9,266 nucleotides of DNA from an uncultured Clostridia bacterium (lineage in GTDB: Bacteria > Bacillota > Clostridia > Oscillospirales > Acutalibacteraceae): contig CAMFZJ010000050.1 in NCBI GenBank assembly GCA_946004305.1, positions 1 through 9,266 of the forward strand, in the 5' to 3' direction. The notes beneath the pieces were generated by a model, which ran no database searches, was not told the origin of the DNA, and saw only the letters and a list, made by a program, of their open reading frames with translations. Positions 1 through 6,331 of the stretch are shown piece by piece. Every line of letters begins with the position of its first letter. The stretch's first letter is position 1. A program made the translations under genes and the position numbers.

Positions 1-52
1 AGATCTACACAAGGAGTATCGTCGGCAGCGTCCAGATGTGTATAAGAGACAG
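1..52 (+). other. Illumina Nextera i5-side adapter (artefact)
   Basis: This is not organism DNA. The stretch reads as the end of the P5 adapter (AGATCTACAC, 1-10), an 8-base index AAGGAGTA (11-18, which I recognise as Nextera i5 index 507), the Nextera read-1 segment TCGTCGGCAGCGTC (19-32), and the 19-base Tn5 mosaic end (34-52, ending AGAGACAG). There is one extra C at 32/33 compared with the standard oligo. Genomic sequence starts at 53. Confidence 0.98.
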
Positions 53-230
53 GAATATTATTGAACACCAAAAATGAGCCAAATAACAGTCCGATAGGTA
101 CGGCACTTATATAAAAGTTTACAGTACTACTTAGTTTTGGGGTTAATAACTTACAGGAAAAGGTTACAAATGCTGCTGCCTGTATAATGTAAAACACATA
201 ATTAATTAAAGTAAAAGTTAAGCTACCCAT
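53..230 (-). CDS. Partial membrane protein, probable N-terminus of a sensor histidine kinase (3' end cut off by contig end)
   Basis: Reading from an ATG at 230 on the minus strand, the frame stays open for 59 codons until genomic sequence ends at the adapter. The peptide begins MGSLTFTLINYV and is strongly hydrophobic, with two likely membrane-spanning stretches (about residues 5-26 and 37-56) separated by a short polar segment with Lys and Thr. The start codon lies one base after the TAA stop of the LytTR regulator gene (TAA-T-ATG), so translation is probably coupled. A GGGG tract inside the last codons of the regulator could serve as a weak ribosome site. LytTR regulators are commonly followed by a multi-pass GHKL-type histidine kinase of the AgrC/ComD kind, and a membrane N-terminus fits that. 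The kinase core is not in the window, so the identity rests on context. It could be another membrane protein. Confidence 0.7.
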
Positions 231-231
231 A

Positions 232-915
232 TTATACCCCATTTATTCTGAGGAACTTTTCCTTAACAAGTTTAATTCTTTTTCTGCTGATTGGTATTCT
301 CTCGCCACCCTCTAAGGTTATATCCTTATCGCCTATATATTCAATAAATCTTAGATTAACAATGAATCCTAAATGACATCTTATAAAACCCGAATCCATA
401 AGTTCCTTTTCTATATCGGAAATTTTGTACCTTTTGGTGTAGTTCCCGTGGCGTGTATGAATAATAATGTCATTCGACTGATTTTCTATATACAGTATAT
501 CATCATATAAAAGCTTTACTATTCCTTTCTCACGCTTTACTATAATAGCTTTTGAGGAAGTATCTTTACTTGTAAGCTTCTGCATTATAATACTTAAATC
601 CTCTTTAAGGTGCATTTTTCTTATAAAACCAATGGCATTTGTTTCGTTATAAGCATCAAAAACAAGGGATTCCTTTGCTGTTACAAATACAATATTAGCT
701 CCGAGAAGAAGTTTGTTTTTAGAAAGCTCTATTCCCGTCATCTGCGGCATTTCAATATCGAGAAAAAGCAGGTCAAATTCACTCTTGGAGTTAATAAAAT
801 TCAATGGATTATTATAAGATTCAACAGACTCGACAAAATCTCCATATTCATTTACTAAGACGTTTTTCAGCCTTTCCAATGAATTATTATCATCGTCTAC
901 AATTACAATTTTCAT
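232..915 (-). CDS. LytTR-family DNA-binding response regulator (AgrA-like)
   Basis: A 227-residue two-component response regulator, expected to be phosphorylated by a sensor kinase and to bind promoter DNA in the cytoplasm. The receiver domain covers about residues 1-120: acidic pocket D7-D8-D9, phospho-acceptor D53 in the LFLDIEMP stretch, T79 and K100. K100 is followed by Met instead of the usual Pro. The LytTR DNA-binding domain covers about 128-227, with family-typical segments FIRCHLGFIVN and PISRKR near the end. I start at the ATG at 915 because MKIVIVDDD is where receivers begin and GGGGAAG lies just upstream; the frame runs back to a GTG at 1011, but those 32 codons overlap the preceding gene and look non-coding. 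It lies 31 bp after that gene, with no terminator between, and one base before a partial membrane protein, so a three-gene transcript is likely. Its target genes cannot be read from the sequence. Confidence 0.95.
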   Translation of the reverse strand: MKIVIVDDDNNSLERLKNVLVNEYGDFVESVESYNNPLNFINSKSEFDLLFLDIEMPQMTGIELSKNKLLLGANIVFVTAKESLVFDAYNETNAIGFIRKMHLKEDLSIIMQKLTSKDTSSKAIIVKREKGIVKLLYDDILYIENQSNDIIIHTRHGNYTKRYKISDIEKELMDSGFIRCHLGFIVNLRFIEYIGDKDITLEGGERIPISRKRIKLVKEKFLRINGV

Positions 916-946
916 TATACTTCCCCATTTAAAGATATTTCTATAC

Positions 947-3013
947 CTAAACGGCAACGAAAGGTATTTTATTATACATGGCGTACCAATAAGCTGTAGA
1001 ATAATTCTCACCTTTTATTGTGCAGTTATTAAGAAACTCATGACCGGTTTGGCCGCCTGCACTCCACAATCCTACTGCGTTTACTCCAATTACCGTTACT
1101 GTAGCAGGTATAGTAATCTTACTAATTGATGTTGAACAAAAAGCTTCTTTACCAATAAAAGTAAGGTTTTTTGACAAGGTTACATTTGAAAGATACCTGC
1201 TGAAATAAAAGGCAGCGTTCCCTATTTTATTAACATTATCATACATTTTCACAGACTTCAGCATACTCCTGCAAAAGGCTCTGTTTTCTATTCTTGTTAT
1301 ACTGATAGGTACTGTGTATGTGCTGTTTGATTTACATCTGGGATAAGAATACAGAACTGTTGCTTTCTTATTAAATAATACTCCGTCCTTTGAAGAATAT
1401 TTCTTATTATTCTTATCAACCTTTATTTCCTGCAAATATTCAAGCTCATCTACATAGGTAGATTCTATTACTTTAACAGTTGAAGGAATATTTATTTTTT
1501 TAACCTTTGCAAAAGAATTTGAAAAATTATTTAAGGATTTTATTGCAGTAACCTTTTTGTTCTTTATTTTGCTTGGAATGTTTATTGTACTGCTTGACCA
1601 GTTATACTTCTCAATCTGAATAGTTCCGTCATTTCTGATTGTATAATCAAATTCTTTTCCGGGTTTAGTAACTGTTATTCTACACGTTGCACTAATATTA
1701 GGATTTGAACGTAGGGTTGCGATTATGGAACAGCTTCCGAAGCCCTGCAATACAACCTTTCCGTAGCTATTCACTTTTGCAACACTATTATTTGTGCTTG
1801 TCCAAATAACGTCATAATTTACAGGGAAGCCCGGTGATACTGATGCCGTAAGCATAATTGACTTTAAGCCTGTAGCATGATAATAAGATTTATTAAGTGT
1901 TATTCTCACAGGTTTTACAGCTGACATTGAATTGTCAGAGAATCCGGATGCAATATCATTAAAATATTTATCATAACGGTATAGCTTAAGAGAGCTAACC
2001 GGAGATAATATACTGTTATTGAAATCTTCATCAAAATGACTTAGATAACAGGCAGCCGAGTATATTGATTCATAAAATCTATCGGAATAAAACTCCGGCG
2101 AGTCCTCGTAGATACCCTTTTTTACTCCACGCTTTATGTAGTTTTTTACAGCAGAAAAATATACTTTTCCGTCACATACGTCGCTTTTGAATTGTTCCCA
2201 GCTTTTCCCGTTATTATTTGTAATTTCAGAGCCTTTTTTACAGAAATCGGAAGGGTTAAACATTGTGGTATTATCAAACTTTTTATTTGAAAGATTCAAA
2301 GCTTTAGTCGGAACCATAATTCTATGGGCGTACAAATCACCGATAAGATGCATAGTTACTCCAAGGGTTATATACTTGCATCTTTCCCCCTCTGTTTGGC
2401 TTGGGTCTGTAACGATATAATTAGAAATGATAATTTTTTTCATTATATCAGACAATTGAGTAAACACAGAATTGTTTAAAATTTTGTCACTAAAGCTACT
2501 TCTTGCTACCACATCTGCATAATTAGCATCGGCAACAATATCATTTCCGTTTTTGTGTTTTGAAATTTCCTTGGCAAATAAGAAAAGATATTTCAAATTA
2601 GCAATATAGTTACCGCTGCCGTGAAATGCGCTGCAGGGGTTATTTCCGGAATTTCTCCAGTCTATATCACATTTTTGGGAAAATTCATTTACAACGCTTA
2701 TGTACTTTTGTGGAACCTTATTTCCTGAAAGCACATTTGCTCTGGTAAAAATCAATCCGTGGGTATTATAATCACCTGCATCATCACCGTTATACCACAT
2801 ATTACGATTTTCATTTACAGAATTACAAGTTCCCCATGAAAAAGGAGCAAGGTTAATTTTAGTCATAGACTTTTTATACATTTGCTTCTCTGTAGAAATA
2901 GAAACAGGAGTTGACAGTATCTCTTTTACAGCTGTCGGAAAAGCACAAAATACATTAATAATAATGCAAATTGATAGAATAACAGATACAATATTTCTCT
3001 TTTGTCTATCCAT
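947..3013 (-). CDS. Secreted protein with phospholipase-C-like region, Big2 domain and BspA-like leucine-rich repeats
   Basis: A 688-residue exported protein. Residues 1-26 form a signal peptide or signal anchor (basic MDRQKRN, then a hydrophobic stretch). Residues about 55-345 resemble zinc-dependent phospholipase C: a THGLIFTRAN segment (H85) like the conserved region around His11 of Clostridium perfringens alpha toxin, and LGVTMHLIGDLYAH (H222, D226, H230) like that toxin's zinc-binding H-x3-D-x5-H region. H326 and D330 might be the later His/Glu pair, but the spacing is longer. Activity is unproven. Residues about 368-450 are a bacterial Ig-like Big2 domain, and 455-688 are BspA-type LRR_5 repeats, ending in the typical IPFVAV tail. 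No LPXTG motif or C-terminal membrane segment is visible, so anchoring is unclear. The start at 3013 is fixed by AGGAGG at 3020-3025; an ATG at 3031 would overlap this site. It is the first gene of a unit with a LytTR regulator. Confidence 0.85.
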   Translation of the reverse strand: MDRQKRNIVSVILSICIIINVFCAFPTAVKEILSTPVSISTEKQMYKKSMTKINLAPFSWGTCNSVNENRNMWYNGDDAGDYNTHGLIFTRANVLSGNKVPQKYISVVNEFSQKCDIDWRNSGNNPCSAFHGSGNYIANLKYLFLFAKEISKHKNGNDIVADANYADVVARSSFSDKILNNSVFTQLSDIMKKIIISNYIVTDPSQTEGERCKYITLGVTMHLIGDLYAHRIMVPTKALNLSNKKFDNTTMFNPSDFCKKGSEITNNNGKSWEQFKSDVCDGKVYFSAVKNYIKRGVKKGIYEDSPEFYSDRFYESIYSAACYLSHFDEDFNNSILSPVSSLKLYRYDKYFNDIASGFSDNSMSAVKPVRITLNKSYYHATGLKSIMLTASVSPGFPVNYDVIWTSTNNSVAKVNSYGKVVLQGFGSCSIIATLRSNPNISATCRITVTKPGKEFDYTIRNDGTIQIEKYNWSSSTINIPSKIKNKKVTAIKSLNNFSNSFAKVKKINIPSTVKVIESTYVDELEYLQEIKVDKNNKKYSSKDGVLFNKKATVLYSYPRCKSNSTYTVPISITRIENRAFCRSMLKSVKMYDNVNKIGNAAFYFSRYLSNVTLSKNLTFIGKEAFCSTSISKITIPATVTVIGVNAVGLWSAGGQTGHEFLNNCTIKGENYSTAYWYAMYNKIPFVAV

Positions 3014-3019
3014 TTTACT

Positions 3020-3025
3020 CCTCCT
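3020..3025 (-). promoter_or_regulatory. Ribosome binding site deciding the start of the BspA-like gene
   Basis: The minus strand reads AGGAGG, then AGTAAA, then ATG at 3013, giving a perfect Shine-Dalgarno site with 6-base spacing. An in-frame ATG at 3031 lies upstream of this site and is therefore not the likely start. Confidence 0.9.
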
Positions 3026-3042
3026 AAACACATATTTGATTT

Positions 3043-3071
3043 ATTATACCATAAAACTTTGCACTTCTCAA
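3043..3071 (-). promoter_or_regulatory. Sigma-A-type promoter for the BspA-like/LytTR unit
   Basis: On the minus strand there is TTGAGA (3066-3071, five of six consensus bases) and TATAAT (3043-3048, perfect), separated by exactly 17 bp. The expected start of transcription is near 3036, about 10 bases before the AGGAGG ribosome site, so the leader is short. The -35 box begins right at the end of the T-run of the preceding terminator, so the two units are packed together but separately controlled. No clear LytTR-type direct repeat was seen upstream. Confidence 0.82.
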
Positions 3072-3103
3072 TAAAAAATCCACCGAAGTGTAAACTTCGG
3101 TGG
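3071..3103 (-). terminator. Intrinsic terminator after the dockerin pullulanase gene
   Basis: A perfect 10-bp inverted repeat, CCACCGAAGT (3080-3089) and ACTTCGGTGG (3094-3103), has a 4-base loop. On the minus strand it is followed by ATTTTTTATT, a run of T residues. On the plus strand it is followed by AAAATAA, so it works only in the direction of the pullulanase genes. It starts 28 bp after the pullulanase stop codon. Confidence 0.93.
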
Positions 3104-3131
3104 AAAATAAATTTATGAATTATAAACCAAA

Positions 3132-6100
3132 TTAGCCTTCGTAAATCGGTTTTGCAAACTCATTTGCAAGTGGGTCTTCATCGTAGAATAGGAGTGATAC
3201 ACCACTGGCATGGTCATCAATTAATACCCATAGCTCAAGCTGTGTAAAGCCCTTGCAGTCAGCTGACTGAGCAATTGCTGTTGTTCCGTCAGGAGCATTC
3301 GAAACGATTACGTTATATGAGTTATCATTGCTTGAACATTCAAAGCTTGTTGAGTACCAACCGTTTTCGTCAAGTTCAAGAGTATCACCGGGCCATGTTT
3401 TATTTACACAATAGTTTGTACCACTATCGGCACCATTCTTGCTGCCCCAGAGCCATACGCATGGAACCCATGTCTTATCTCCGTTATGCTTAACATGAAG
3501 TTTTACATTTGCTCCGATATAGTCATAGTAGTAGTTGATTTCAGTATTTACACCATAAGCAACCTTTACTGTTTCCTTAGGCATTTTATCTTTATTAAGA
3601 ACATAACCAAGTGCCGGTGCATAAGTTGATGTATATTCTGAACCAACAAGTGATGTGTATTCAACTGATGAGGCAATCTTATCTGTTGTATCTGTCTTGT
3701 AGAAGTTTACAGTAACAGTACCCAAACCTACTGACATACCTGCCAAATGCTTTTGTACCATTGTTACATCGTTAATGTCAACATTTCCGTCATAGTTATA
3801 GTCAGCAATTGCCTGTTGAGCTTCTGTAAGTGTAACAGACTTTGCAACTGCTCTCTGAATCAAAGTAGCATCTCTGATGTTAAGCTTTGAATCGTTGTTT
3901 AGCTCTTTTGATAATGACTCAGGAATATAGTAACCAAAGTAGTAGTTTACAACCTTGTCTTCTGATGTGTATACGCCTGTTGCCTCACCGTCAACCTTGC
4001 TGAGTTCATAATCAGCACCGATTGAACTTGACGGTACAGCATTATAAGTAGAACCAATTGTACCCTTTATTACACGAGAATCAATTAATTCCTTAGTATT
4101 CAGGTTGTAAGAATTGATTGTAACCTTTCCTAATTTGCTATGAAGTTTTACAGATTCAAAGCTAGGTTTATCAACTGCAATAACCATTGAACGTGCAGGA
4201 ATTGTAAAGTTTCCGCCGGATACTGTGTCAAGCTTTGTTACACCTGATTCAACACCGTCAGAAATGATAACCCAATCTTTTGTTTGGTTAGCTAGATTAT
4301 ATTCAACATCGTTGCCTGTGTTGTTTGCTAAAATAGCAAGCTTTGACCACTGGCCGGCTGTTGTATTAGAAATTACCAATGCTAATGTGTTAGAAGAAGT
4401 AGTAGACTGACCGTAGAAAGAATAGTTTGCAATGCTATTCTTTGTGTTATCTGAAATAGGAGCAAAATTTTTGCGGATTTCCAATAATCCCTTATAATAT
4501 GAAACCATATCTGCATTAGACTCAACTAATGACCAGTCAATCATATTCTCTGTAGCCGGTGAAGAATAGCTGTTTTCATCTCCATCTTTTGAACGGCACA
4601 TTTCCTCACCTGCAAGGAAGAATGTGATACCTTGTGACATTGTAACAAGGCTGGCTGCAAGTCTGTTTTCAGCAAGCAGTTTATCATGTCTGCCACGATA
4701 GTATTGAGTTAAACGGTTTGAGGTACATAGTCTGTCCCAAAGTGTTGCGTTGTCGTGACAAGAAGCATATGTTACACACTGCTGAGGTGATTGTGCTGAC
4801 CATGATGTACTACCGGAGGCATTAATACCAACGTAAATGTTTTTAAAACAAGCTTTATCGCCCTGTACCCAACCCATTTCATCAGCATGGAAAACAGAAC
4901 CCTTGATAGCGTCACGGATACCGTCATTAAAGAAAGCTACTCTTTCGTCAAGTGATTTAGCGTTAGCCTGAATACCGCCTAAAAGCTTTTCGCCTGTGCA
5001 AGTTGTATCAGGATATGTGCAGGTACCGCCTGTCCAACCTTCGCCCCACATTGTGAGTTTTGGGTCAACTTTGTCTAACTCTGCACGAATCATATTCATT
5101 GTTTCAACATCCATAATACCCATAAGGTCAAAACGGAAGCCGTCAACATGGTATTCATTTACCCAATAGAGGCAAGACTGAATAACATAGTTTCTGAACA
5201 TAAGACGCTCTGTAGCAGTTTCATTACCGCAACCGGAGCCGTTTGAATATGTACCGTCTGCTTTCATTCTGTAATAGTAATTTGGAACTGTTGCTTCAAA
5301 GCAAGAATCGTAAGAATATGTGTGGTTATAAACAACGTCCATTACTACGGAAATACCGGCATCATGTAAAGCCTTAATCATTTCCTTACACTCTTTAATT
5401 CTAACATTACCGTCATATGGGTTTGTAGAATATGAGCCTTCGGGAACATTATAGTTTACAGGGTCATAACCCCAGTTAAACTGTGAATCGGAACCTGTTT
5501 CATCAACAGAACCAAAATCATAGAATGGGTTAATCTGTACTGTTGTAATGCCTAATTCCTTAAGGTAATCAATACAAGTAGCTGTTTTGCCCTCGCCGTT
5601 GAGTGTTGTACCTGTTTCTGTAAAACCGAGATACTTACCGCGGTTTGCTTCAGAAACACCGGAATTTTTGTCATATGAGAAGTCCTTGATATGTATTTCC
5701 CAAACTGAAGATTCTGTGGATTTATCAAGAACAACGTGCTTGTCCTGATCCCAGCCTTCAGGATCTGTTGAGTCAAGGTCACAAACCATTGAACGCTTAC
5801 CGTTTACACCTGTTGCTACAGAATAAATATCCTGTGTTTCCTTAACAGATGTTTTTGTACCGGTTACGTTTGCGGCTGTGATTGAATATGTATAGTAAGT
5901 ATTCTTCAGGTCGCCCTCGAGAGTTAAAGACCATACGCCGTTAGTATCGTCAAATACTAAATCGTATGTACCTAGATCCTCGGCACCTTCCTCGTCATCG
6001 CTACCTGTCGCAAAACGGTTTAACTTTACTTCAGTAGCTGTCGGAGCCCATACTTTGAAAGTTGTGGACTCGGGTGTGTATGTTGCACCAAGGTCATTTC

Positions 6101-6257
6101 CATTATAACCATACTTGTCGTCAAGCTCCTGAGAAGCTGCTGATGAAGCAGTTGTAGCAGAAGTTGATGATTTGTCAGTTGTAGCTGCACTAGCTACTAC
6201 TAATGAAGATGCCATTAGGAGAACACACAGAAGTGTTGACAAAATTCTCTTTGCCAT
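3132..6257 (-). CDS. pulA: Secreted type I pullulanase (GH13_14) with internal dockerin and CBM26-like starch-binding domain
   Basis: A 1041-residue extracellular enzyme expected to cut alpha-1,6 branch links in pullulan and starch. In order: signal peptide (1-24, cut near ASA), Ser/Thr/Ala linker (25-44), CBM48 (about 50-130), GH13_14 catalytic domain (about 180-600), beta C-domain (to about 697), MucBP-like domain (708-775), type I dockerin (781-841), second MucBP-like domain (846-913) and a CBM26-like starch-binding domain (914-1035; WPG, NGWY and VIVSN stretches). The pullulanase signature NWGYDP is at 261-266. Catalytic residues are nucleophile D377 (DGFRFD), acid/base E406 (WGEGW) and D502 (CHDN), with region I DVVYNH at 307-312. 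The second dockerin calcium loop is canonical (D819, N821, D823, D830); the first has Glu785 where Asp is usual. The dockerin implies attachment to a cohesin, as in the R. bromii amylosome. AAGGAGG precedes the start by 8 bases. It lies 74 bp after its paralogue and ends at a strong terminator. Confidence 0.95.
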   Translation of the reverse strand: MAKRILSTLLCVLLMASSLVVASAATTDKSSTSATTASSAASQELDDKYGYNGNDLGATYTPESTTFKVWAPTATEVKLNRFATGSDDEEGAEDLGTYDLVFDDTNGVWSLTLEGDLKNTYYTYSITAANVTGTKTSVKETQDIYSVATGVNGKRSMVCDLDSTDPEGWDQDKHVVLDKSTESSVWEIHIKDFSYDKNSGVSEANRGKYLGFTETGTTLNGEGKTATCIDYLKELGITTVQINPFYDFGSVDETGSDSQFNWGYDPVNYNVPEGSYSTNPYDGNVRIKECKEMIKALHDAGISVVMDVVYNHTYSYDSCFEATVPNYYYRMKADGTYSNGSGCGNETATERLMFRNYVIQSCLYWVNEYHVDGFRFDLMGIMDVETMNMIRAELDKVDPKLTMWGEGWTGGTCTYPDTTCTGEKLLGGIQANAKSLDERVAFFNDGIRDAIKGSVFHADEMGWVQGDKACFKNIYVGINASGSTSWSAQSPQQCVTYASCHDNATLWDRLCTSNRLTQYYRGRHDKLLAENRLAASLVTMSQGITFFLAGEEMCRSKDGDENSYSSPATENMIDWSLVESNADMVSYYKGLLEIRKNFAPISDNTKNSIANYSFYGQSTTSSNTLALVISNTTAGQWSKLAILANNTGNDVEYNLANQTKDWVIISDGVESGVTKLDTVSGGNFTIPARSMVIAVDKPSFESVKLHSKLGKVTINSYNLNTKELIDSRVIKGTIGSTYNAVPSSSIGADYELSKVDGEATGVYTSEDKVVNYYFGYYIPESLSKELNNDSKLNIRDATLIQRAVAKSVTLTEAQQAIADYNYDGNVDINDVTMVQKHLAGMSVGLGTVTVNFYKTDTTDKIASSVEYTSLVGSEYTSTYAPALGYVLNKDKMPKETVKVAYGVNTEINYYYDYIGANVKLHVKHNGDKTWVPCVWLWGSKNGADSGTNYCVNKTWPGDTLELDENGWYSTSFECSSNDNSYNVIVSNAPDGTTAIAQSADCKGFTQLELWVLIDDHASGVSLLFYDEDPLANEFAKPIYEG

Positions 6258-6265
6258 AAATTTTT

Positions 6266-6272
6266 CCTCCTT
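6266..6272 (-). promoter_or_regulatory. Ribosome binding site of the dockerin pullulanase
   Basis: The minus strand reads AAGGAGG, 8 bases before the ATG at 6257. This strong site contrasts with the weak one of the upstream paralogue and suggests the dockerin enzyme is translated more efficiently, even if both come from one transcript. Confidence 0.88.
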
Positions 6273-6287
6273 AAAAAATATACTTTT

Positions 6288-6304
6288 AAAAATCCCTTAC
6301 GGGA
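6288..6304 (-). terminator. Weak hairpin with T-run between the two pullulanase genes
   Basis: On the minus strand TCCC-GTAA-GGGA forms a 4-bp stem with a GNRA-type loop and is followed by TTTTT. The stem is short, so at best it would stop a fraction of transcripts. No convincing -35/-10 pair is seen in the 74-bp gap, so the downstream gene may depend on read-through. The hairpin could then set the ratio of the two enzymes. It may also be chance. Confidence 0.35.
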
Positions 6305-6331
6305 ATAATTAACTGAGTAAGATTTCTTATA

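Noticed and set aside
1..52. Tn5-like mosaic ends as a natural transposon flanking the locus
   Set aside because: The flanking bases are Illumina index and primer sequence, so these are library adapters and not a mobile element.
916..1011. N-terminal extension of the LytTR regulator to a GTG at 1011
   Set aside because: The 32 extra residues overlap the end of the preceding gene, precede the normal start of a receiver domain, and lack a ribosome site. The ATG at 915 has GGGGAAG upstream.
2187..2420. Plus-strand open frame of 77 codons
   Set aside because: It lies opposite the well-supported BspA-like gene, has no ribosome site or recognisable motif, and is a shadow of that gene's codons.
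3040..3100. Pair of AAGTTT elements upstream of the BspA-like gene as a LytTR operator
   Set aside because: They match the LytTR consensus only partly and are 38 bp apart, not the roughly two-turn spacing expected. One of them is part of the terminator stem.
5552..5782. Minus-strand open frame of 76 codons in another frame inside the dockerin pullulanase
   Set aside because: It overlaps the conserved catalytic domain in a different frame and has no recognisable sequence, so it is a shadow frame.
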